A stretch of DNA of 10,448 nt from CAZPKH01 sp964407165 (GTDB taxonomy: Bacteria > Bacteroidota > Bacteroidia > Bacteroidales > Muribaculaceae): positions 1-10,448 of the forward strand of contig CAYOUJ010000075.1 of the NCBI GenBank assembly GCA_964407165.1. Direction: 5' to 3'. Shown one piece after another: positions 6,158 to 10,448 of the stretch. Made by a program: the position numbers and the translations under genes. The notes under the pieces are model-generated. The model saw only the letters and a program-made list of their open reading frames with translations, was not told the origin of the DNA and searched no databases. Position 1 is the stretch's first letter, and every line of letters begins with the position of its first letter.

Positions 6158-8063
6158 CTGTGAGGGCGGCTGCGATGGCGGGGGCGTCGAGGCCGCACTG
6201 GCGATAGAGTTCGGCGGGTGTGCCCTGGGTGACGAATGTGTCGGGTATTCCCAGGCGCCGCACGGGGTTCTTGTATCCAAGGTCTGTCAAGGCCTCTATG
6301 ACCGCGGAGCCGAAGCCTCCGGCGACGGTGCCGTCTTCGACGGTGACCACGGGGCGCCCGCTGTCGCCAATCTCGCGAATGATGTCGAGGTCGAGGGGCT
6401 TGAGGAAGACCATGTCGTAGTGGGCGACGCTGACTCCCTTCTCACGGCAGATGTCTGCGGCTTTGGCGGCTTCGGCGGCGACGGGGCCGATGGTGAGGAG
6501 GACAGCATCTGCGCCGTCGCAAAGCTTGCGTCCGCGTCCAATCTCAACGGGTCGTTTTGACTCTGCGGGTAGCGGCTCGCCCGATGGAATGACGCCACGG
6601 CCGCGTGGATAGCGTATGGCCATGAGGTGCGGGTAGTCGGCGGCGGTGTACATCAGGCGGCACAGCCAAACTTCGTCGGCAGGGGAGGCGACGACGATGC
6701 CGGGGATGCAGCGGAGATAAGCCAGATCGAAGAGGCCGTGGTGGGTGACGCCGTCCTCGCCGACGAGGCCTGCTCGGTCGATGCACAGTGTGACGGGGAG
6801 CCGCTGTATGGCCACATCGTGGATGATGTGATCGTAGGCGCGCTGTAAGAAAGATGAGTAGATGGCCACGAATGGATGCATGCCCTCCTTGGCCAGACCA
6901 CCGGCGAAGGTGACGGCGTGTCCCTCGGCGATGCCGACGTCGAATGTGCGTTCAGGCATCTCAGCCTGCATGACGCTGACGGATGTGCCGGAGGGCATGG
7001 CGGCGGTGATGGCCACCACCTTTGGATCGCGGCGGGCGATGTCGAGCAGGGTGTGGCCGAAGACGTCCTGGTATTTGCGGGGCAGCAGCTCGGGGTGCTC
7101 CGGCTTGGTGCGCTCGCCGGTCTTGGGGTTGAACTTGCCGGGGGCGTGCCAGGTGGAGGGGTCGGCCTCGGCGGGTGCGTACCCTTTGCCCTTGACGGTG
7201 CGCAGGTGCAGCAGGCGGGGGCCGCGCATGTCTTTGATGTCGGTGAGCACGCGTATGATGCGCTGCAGGTCGTGGCCGTCGAAGGGACCGAAGTAGCGCA
7301 GGTTGAGCCCCTCGAAGATGTTTTGCTCGTGGCTGATGAACGACTTGAGGGAGTTGTTGAAGCGCAGTATCGAGCCGCGGCGGCGCTCGCTGACCAGGTG
7401 GAGTCTTTTGAGCAGCTTGTAGGCCTTGTAGCGGAGGGCGTTGTAGCTCTTGGAGGTGTTGATGTGGCTGAGGTAGGAGTGAAGCGAGCCTACACCGCGG
7501 TCTATCGACATGTCGTTGTCATTGAGTATGATCAGCAAGTCGTTTCCGTCGTTGGCGGCGTTGTTGAGGCCCTCAAAGGCGAGTCCGCCGCCGATAGAGG
7601 CGTCCCCGATCACTGCCACCACGTGGCGATGCTTCTCGCCGTGATGTAGCTTGGAGGCCACGGCCATGCCTAGGGCGGCGGATATGGAGTTGGAAGCGTG
7701 GCCGGCGGTGAAAGTGTCATATTCGCTCTCTTCTGGGTTGGGGAAGCCGCTGAGGCCCCGCATGCGGCGGTTGGTGTCGAACGTGCGCGCACGGCCTGTG
7801 AGCAGCTTGTGGGGGTATGCCTGGTGGCCGACATCCCAAACTATGCGGTCGTAAGGGGTGTTGAAGACGTAGTGCAGGGCCACGGTGAGCTCCACGGCGC
7901 CCATCGACGAGGCGAAGTGTCCGGGGTTGACCGACAGCTCATCGATAAGAAATCCGCGTATCTCGGAACAAAGCTGCTGCAGTTCCGGCAGGGTGAGCTG
8001 CCGGATGTCGGCGGGGCTGTCGACGCGGCTTAACAGAGGATATTTATCAAGATTTTCAGTCAT
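6141..8063 (-). CDS. dxs: 1-deoxy-D-xylulose-5-phosphate synthase
   Basis: Dxs condenses pyruvate and glyceraldehyde 3-phosphate, with thiamine diphosphate and Mg2+, to form DXP, the first step of the MEP isoprenoid pathway and a precursor for thiamine and pyridoxal. The 640 residues show VGHQAYPHKLLTGR (78-91), the Mg-ThDP motif from GDAS (153) to N181 (LNDND), FGPFDGHDL (258-266), the conserved glutamate in GIAEGHAVTF (E380) that activates the cofactor, and DRAGLVGEDGVTHHG (429-443) with substrate-contacting Arg and His. The transketolase C-terminal domain occupies about 500-640. Length is normal. In the GDGx motif the second glycine is alanine, which I expect to be tolerated. The C-terminal VISE and stop are written in array C. 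Array D lies 2 nt upstream of the start, and no promoter box is seen there. Confidence 0.97.
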   Translation of the reverse strand: MTENLDKYPLLSRVDSPADIRQLTLPELQQLCSEIRGFLIDELSVNPGHFASSMGAVELTVALHYVFNTPYDRIVWDVGHQAYPHKLLTGRARTFDTNRRMRGLSGFPNPEESEYDTFTAGHASNSISAALGMAVASKLHHGEKHRHVVAVIGDASIGGGLAFEGLNNAANDGNDLLIILNDNDMSIDRGVGSLHSYLSHINTSKSYNALRYKAYKLLKRLHLVSERRRGSILRFNNSLKSFISHEQNIFEGLNLRYFGPFDGHDLQRIIRVLTDIKDMRGPRLLHLRTVKGKGYAPAEADPSTWHAPGKFNPKTGERTKPEHPELLPRKYQDVFGHTLLDIARRDPKVVAITAAMPSGTSVSVMQAEMPERTFDVGIAEGHAVTFAGGLAKEGMHPFVAIYSSFLQRAYDHIIHDVAIQRLPVTLCIDRAGLVGEDGVTHHGLFDLAYLRCIPGIVVASPADEVWLCRLMYTAADYPHLMAIRYPRGRGVIPSGEPLPAESKRPVEIGRGRKLCDGADAVLLTIGPVAAEAAKAADICREKGVSVAHYDMVFLKPLDLDIIREIGDSGRPVVTVEDGTVAGGFGSAVIEALTDLGYKNPVRRLGIPDTFVTQGTPAELYRQCGLDAPAIAAALTEVISE

Positions 8064-8065
8064 AT

Positions 8066-8157
8066 TAGTGTTTAGTGACTAGTGTTTAGTGATTAGTGAT
8101 AAGCTGTTTGTTAATTAAGCATTTAGCTCATCACTAATCACTAAACGCTATTCACTT
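8066..8157. repeat. Heptamer inverted array D (TAGTGAT/TAGTGTT type)
   Basis: The left arm (8066-8100) is five units in perfect 7-bp register: TAGTGTT, TAGTGAC, TAGTGTT, TAGTGAT, TAGTGAT. The right arm (8130-8157) reads ATCACTA, ATCACTA, AACGCTA, TTCACTT. Bases 8084-8100 and 8130-8146 are a perfect 17-bp inverted repeat, extending to 20 of 21 with one substitution. The loop contains the palindrome TTAATTAA (8111-8118). One end lies 2 nt from the dxs ATG. The other overlaps the stop codon (TGA, 8152-8154) of the small membrane protein gene. Confidence 0.9.
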
Positions 8158-8313
8158 TTTCTTGCGGACATATTTCTTATATAGTGGCACGAAGACTATG
8201 ATGCCGGAGGCGACGACGATGAAGAGCACCTTCAGCGTAAATGGCTGTGAAGCGATGACCAGGTAGCACAGCCCCAGCCACAACAGCAGTATGCATATAA
8301 ACCGTATTACCAT
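8152..8313 (-). CDS. Small membrane protein, 53 residues, unknown function
   Basis: The minus strand from ATG at 8313 to TGA at 8152 encodes 53 residues. There are two hydrophobic helices, at about 4-21 (RFICILLLWLGLCYLVI) and 28-45 (LKVLFIVVASGIIVFVPLY), joined by a short polar turn (ASQPFT), with a basic tail KKYVRKKK. This suggests a helical hairpin in the inner membrane with both ends in the cytoplasm. I do not recognise a named family. Support for it being real: the codons look like those of its neighbours, it fits exactly between two heptamer arrays on the same strand as the porin and dxs genes, and the sequence is clearly membrane-protein-like rather than random. It is short enough to be missed by length cutoffs. 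Co-transcription with dxs is likely. Confidence 0.8.
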   Translation of the reverse strand: MVIRFICILLLWLGLCYLVIASQPFTLKVLFIVVASGIIVFVPLYKKYVRKKK

Positions 8314-8420
8314 AGTTTTTAGTTTTTAGTTTCAGTTTTTAGTGATTAGCTTTTTTTGCTTGAAGTAAAATGACCGTTATCATGGCATTTTCACTAAAAA
8401 CTAAAAACTAAAAACTGCTT
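8313..8420. repeat. Heptamer inverted array E (TAGTTTT type)
   Basis: The left arm (8313-8349) reads TAGTTTT, TAGTTTT, TAGTTTC, then, after a one-base slip, AGTTTTT, AGTGATT, AGC. The right arm (8393-8420) reads ACTAAAA three times and then ACTGCTT. Bases 8313-8330 and 8393-8410 are a perfect 18-bp inverted repeat. A second register pairs 8334-8345 with 8391-8402. On the gene strand the array supplies the T of the small gene's ATG at one end and reaches the first two bases of the porin's TAA stop at the other. Its outer units are the same word as array A although the two elements are 8 kb apart. Confidence 0.88.
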
Positions 8421-10431
8421 AGTCGGCGAAGTCCACGGAGACGCCAAGCTGGAAGCGGCGGGGGTTGAGCGGGTAACCGGGCATGGAGAAGTAGCTCTTG
8501 CCGCCGAAAATGCCTTGGTTGACGTGGCTCCACATTATGTAGAAGCGTGCCTTGGAGAGTTTCATATTGATGTATATGTTACAGAAAGGGTAGTTTCCTA
8601 CCTTCGTGCCTGTCTGGTTGCAGAAGGCCATGGTCGAAGGCTGGTAGACGGGGGCGTAATACTTGGTGTAATAGTCGCAGTCCACGCCGAATTGCACCTG
8701 TAGCACGCGGGCCACCTTGAACCACAGGTAGAGGTTGGAATACACGGCCAGCGCGGGCAGTGGGATGACAGCCTTGTCAGAGGTGGTCTGCCAGGTCACG
8801 GAGTTGTCCCAGTGCAGTGCCTTCCAGCTTAGGTCCTGCCGCAGCGTGGCCGCCAATACTTGCACGCTGCCGCCGTCCTGTACCGGCAGCCCGTCCGTGC
8901 CGAAATAGACGTGGTGTTGCAGGTTCTCCAGGGCAAAGTCGAGGCTCGTGCCTGTGCGGGCATAGCTGAGGGTGCCCCCCACGCGGTAGCGCCGTTCCTT
9001 GCCCAGGTCACTGTCCCAGATGAAGTGGTTGCCTACGTAGTGCTTGAGCAGGTAGGGCGTTTCCTTGTTTGAGAAGGCCCCGTAGACTTTTACTTTCAGC
9101 GTGTCGCCGCGCAGGGGTATGTTGGTGTAGACGTTGCCCCGAAGGTCTATGTCGCCCGCTACGGGGCCGACCACGCCAAACTGCGCCGTGGCGTCATAGC
9201 GGAGGATGGCTCCTCGCTGCTTGGTCAGCTGGGCGCCTACGTAGAGCAGGTTCTCTGTGGCTTTGGCAGATGGTATTCGCAGGTCGGGGAAATTTTCGAT
9301 GGTGAACGTGTCGACCGGCTGCAGGTTGTAGCGGCGCACCTCGTAGGTGGCGTATGCCGCAAGACCGAACTTGAATCGGGGGTTGAATCCCTCGAGAAGC
9401 GACACGCCAAGGGTGTTGCGCAGGCTCCAGTATGTGGTCAGGTCGTTGGTGGCCGACGTGCTGAGGTAATGGTTCTCCCAGAAGTCCTCGTTAGCCGAGT
9501 TGGTGAAGCGGTGCTTGGCCTCGCGGTAGTCGAGGGTGTGGATGAAACTTGACACGGGTATGTAGACACGCTTGACCACTGAATCGGTCGAGTCGCGTTC
9601 CTCGTGCCAGTAGCCAACCTTGTAGCGGTTGTTGAGGTAAATTTGTGTTCCCTTGACACGCGTGCGAGCCTTGGTGAGGTTGGTGGGGATCGACTTGGGG
9701 TTGATGCTCGACGTGCCGCCCTGAAGCTGCGCTGGGTCGGTAATATACAGCGGGTCGGTGATGCCGCCGTTGTTCATGTCATAATTGTTGTAATGGTACA
9801 TGAACGCCTGCATCTCATAGCGGTCGCCCAAATAGCTTGCCGAGGCGCCCCAAGTCAGATCTTTGGCAGCCTGGTAGTCATAGCTGCCCTTTGAGTAAAT
9901 GTAGTCGAGCAGCGCCCCCACCTGCCATCGCGGCCCGGCGTTGCCCGAGAAGACCATGTTGAGCCGTTCCTGGCCGTTCTCACGGCCGCCGCCGAAGTTG
10001 TAGCTCAGCAGCGTCATGGGTATGCGGGTGTTGTAGAATCGCTGGGTATGCAGCGACGGCAGCCATGCCTGCAGGGCGTCGCGGAAGTAGAAGTCGCTCA
10101 CCTGCGGCCGTTGCATGAATATCATGTTGAGCCCCGGCGAGGCGGTGTTGCCGGTAGTGGCATACGCCGCTGAGACAGCCGAGGGGATTGCCTGCTGATA
10201 ATAGTTGTAAAGCAGCGTGTCGATAGAGGCCTCCTGGTGCAACCCAAGCGGTTCCATAAGCCGCCAGGCGTATGATTGGAGCCGAGAGGTGCCCTCGCGC
10301 CCCGACTGGAGCGGGGCGGCGCCCTCGCGCCCCGCATCCCCGCCTTGGCCACCGAGGATTGGCGGCGTCCCCTGCGCCATGGCCGTAAACGCAGCCGAGA
10401 GCATAACAAATATATATACGATCGTACGCAT
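8419..10431 (-). CDS. Putative outer-membrane porin (Porin_10 family, beta-barrel)
   Basis: This 670-residue exported protein begins with a signal peptide, MRTIVYIFVMLSAAFTAMA, with likely cleavage before Q20 (AMA-QG). A Gly-rich linker of about 35 residues follows, containing two copies of a ten-residue repeat (34-53). The rest is a long series of alternating amphipathic strands rich in Tyr, Trp and Phe with short turns, typical of a transmembrane barrel. I recognise the Bacteroidota putative porin family (Porin_10) from the region around SVSAAYATTGNTASPGLNMI and RFYNTRIPMTLLSYNFGGG. Length is normal. It ends GVSVDFAD rather than with the classic terminal Phe. A diffusion pore in the outer membrane is the likely role, with substrate unknown. 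The start is fixed by the signal peptide and lies only 8 nt from a -7 box. It may be the first gene of a transcript running into dxs and trkA. Confidence 0.85.
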   Translation of the reverse strand: MRTIVYIFVMLSAAFTAMAQGTPPILGGQGGDAGREGAAPLQSGREGTSRLQSYAWRLMEPLGLHQEASIDTLLYNYYQQAIPSAVSAAYATTGNTASPGLNMIFMQRPQVSDFYFRDALQAWLPSLHTQRFYNTRIPMTLLSYNFGGGRENGQERLNMVFSGNAGPRWQVGALLDYIYSKGSYDYQAAKDLTWGASASYLGDRYEMQAFMYHYNNYDMNNGGITDPLYITDPAQLQGGTSSINPKSIPTNLTKARTRVKGTQIYLNNRYKVGYWHEERDSTDSVVKRVYIPVSSFIHTLDYREAKHRFTNSANEDFWENHYLSTSATNDLTTYWSLRNTLGVSLLEGFNPRFKFGLAAYATYEVRRYNLQPVDTFTIENFPDLRIPSAKATENLLYVGAQLTKQRGAILRYDATAQFGVVGPVAGDIDLRGNVYTNIPLRGDTLKVKVYGAFSNKETPYLLKHYVGNHFIWDSDLGKERRYRVGGTLSYARTGTSLDFALENLQHHVYFGTDGLPVQDGGSVQVLAATLRQDLSWKALHWDNSVTWQTTSDKAVIPLPALAVYSNLYLWFKVARVLQVQFGVDCDYYTKYYAPVYQPSTMAFCNQTGTKVGNYPFCNIYINMKLSKARFYIMWSHVNQGIFGGKSYFSMPGYPLNPRRFQLGVSVDFAD
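10273..10332 (-). repeat. Two-copy 30-bp direct repeat in the porin linker
   Basis: Two adjacent 30-bp units (10303-10332 and 10273-10302) match at 24 of 30 positions and encode GREGAAPLQS and GREGTSRLQS. The first 12 bases of each unit are identical. The unit length keeps the reading frame. It lies between the signal peptide and the barrel, where variation in length should be tolerated. Confidence 0.8.
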
Positions 10432-10439
10432 TTCGGCTG

Positions 10440-10447
10440 CAAAGATA
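10440..10447 (-). promoter_or_regulatory. Predicted -7 promoter box of the porin gene
   Basis: TATCTTTG, read on the minus strand and followed by CAGC, matches TAnnTTTG. The -33 box would lie beyond the window edge. Only 8 nt separate the box from the ATG at 10431, so the transcript would start within a few bases of the start codon, giving a very short or absent leader. Confidence 0.6.
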
Positions 10448-10448
10448 C

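Noticed and set aside
6876..7649. Long plus-strand open frame (257 residues) opposite dxs
   Set aside because: It is the antisense shadow of a GC-rich gene, with low-complexity Gly/Val/Ala content. Dxs on the other strand is unambiguous.
253..8420. CRISPR arrays as an explanation of the intergenic repeats
   Set aside because: Units are 7 bp and contiguous, with no spacers of 25-40 bp, and there are no cas genes nearby.
253..8420. Insertion sequence or MITE remnants with target-site duplications
   Set aside because: The repeat words differ between elements, no common terminal sequence or target duplication is visible, and no transposase is present. A degenerate origin is not excluded.

Overview
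The window looks like chromosomal DNA of a Bacteroidota (Bacteroidales) bacterium. The evidence is a DUF4924 protein and a Porin_10-type outer-membrane barrel, both typical of this group, plus several promoters of the Bacteroidota form (TTTG-N19-TAnnTTTG, or its TAnnTTTG -7 box alone) and an absence of Shine-Dalgarno leaders. The coding DNA is GC-rich and the gaps between genes are AT-rich. A Muribaculaceae-like gut organism is plausible, but the family cannot be fixed from this sequence alone.

Layout, left to right. A hairpin that may be a terminator (1-31) lies just downstream of a minus-strand tRNA-Gln(CUG) (42-112), which has a textbook promoter (151-181). A divergent promoter (234-241) drives the plus-strand DUF4924 gene (366-917). 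All remaining protein genes are on the minus strand. In transcription order they are: Porin_10-like barrel (10431-8419), a 53-residue two-helix membrane protein (8313-8152), dxs (8063-6141), trkA (6043-4709), pgk with its own promoter (4630-3386), a polyprenyl-phosphate-type GT2 glycosyltransferase (3286-2360) and an overlapping GT-C-like membrane glycosyltransferase (2388-922). The last gene converges on the DUF4924 gene with only 4 bp between the stop codons.

Functionally the window holds isoprenoid precursor synthesis (Dxs), glycolysis (Pgk), regulation of potassium uptake (TrkA), an outer-membrane barrel, and a lipid-linked sugar transfer pair in which GT2 would charge an undecaprenyl carrier and the GT-C protein would use the product. 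They look like a housekeeping neighbourhood rather than one pathway or an accessory island.

The most unusual content is between the genes. Five gaps (253-362, 3293-3381, 6044-6157, 8066-8157, 8313-8420) each carry two facing arrays of degenerate 7-bp repeats built on TAGTNNN, forming a long imperfect inverted repeat. The three variable bases differ from gap to gap but match between the two arms of one gap. The elements fill the gap almost exactly, end 0-6 nt before the next start codon, and in two cases supply the stop codon of the preceding gene. I recognise no named family for them, and they are the best candidate here for something undescribed.
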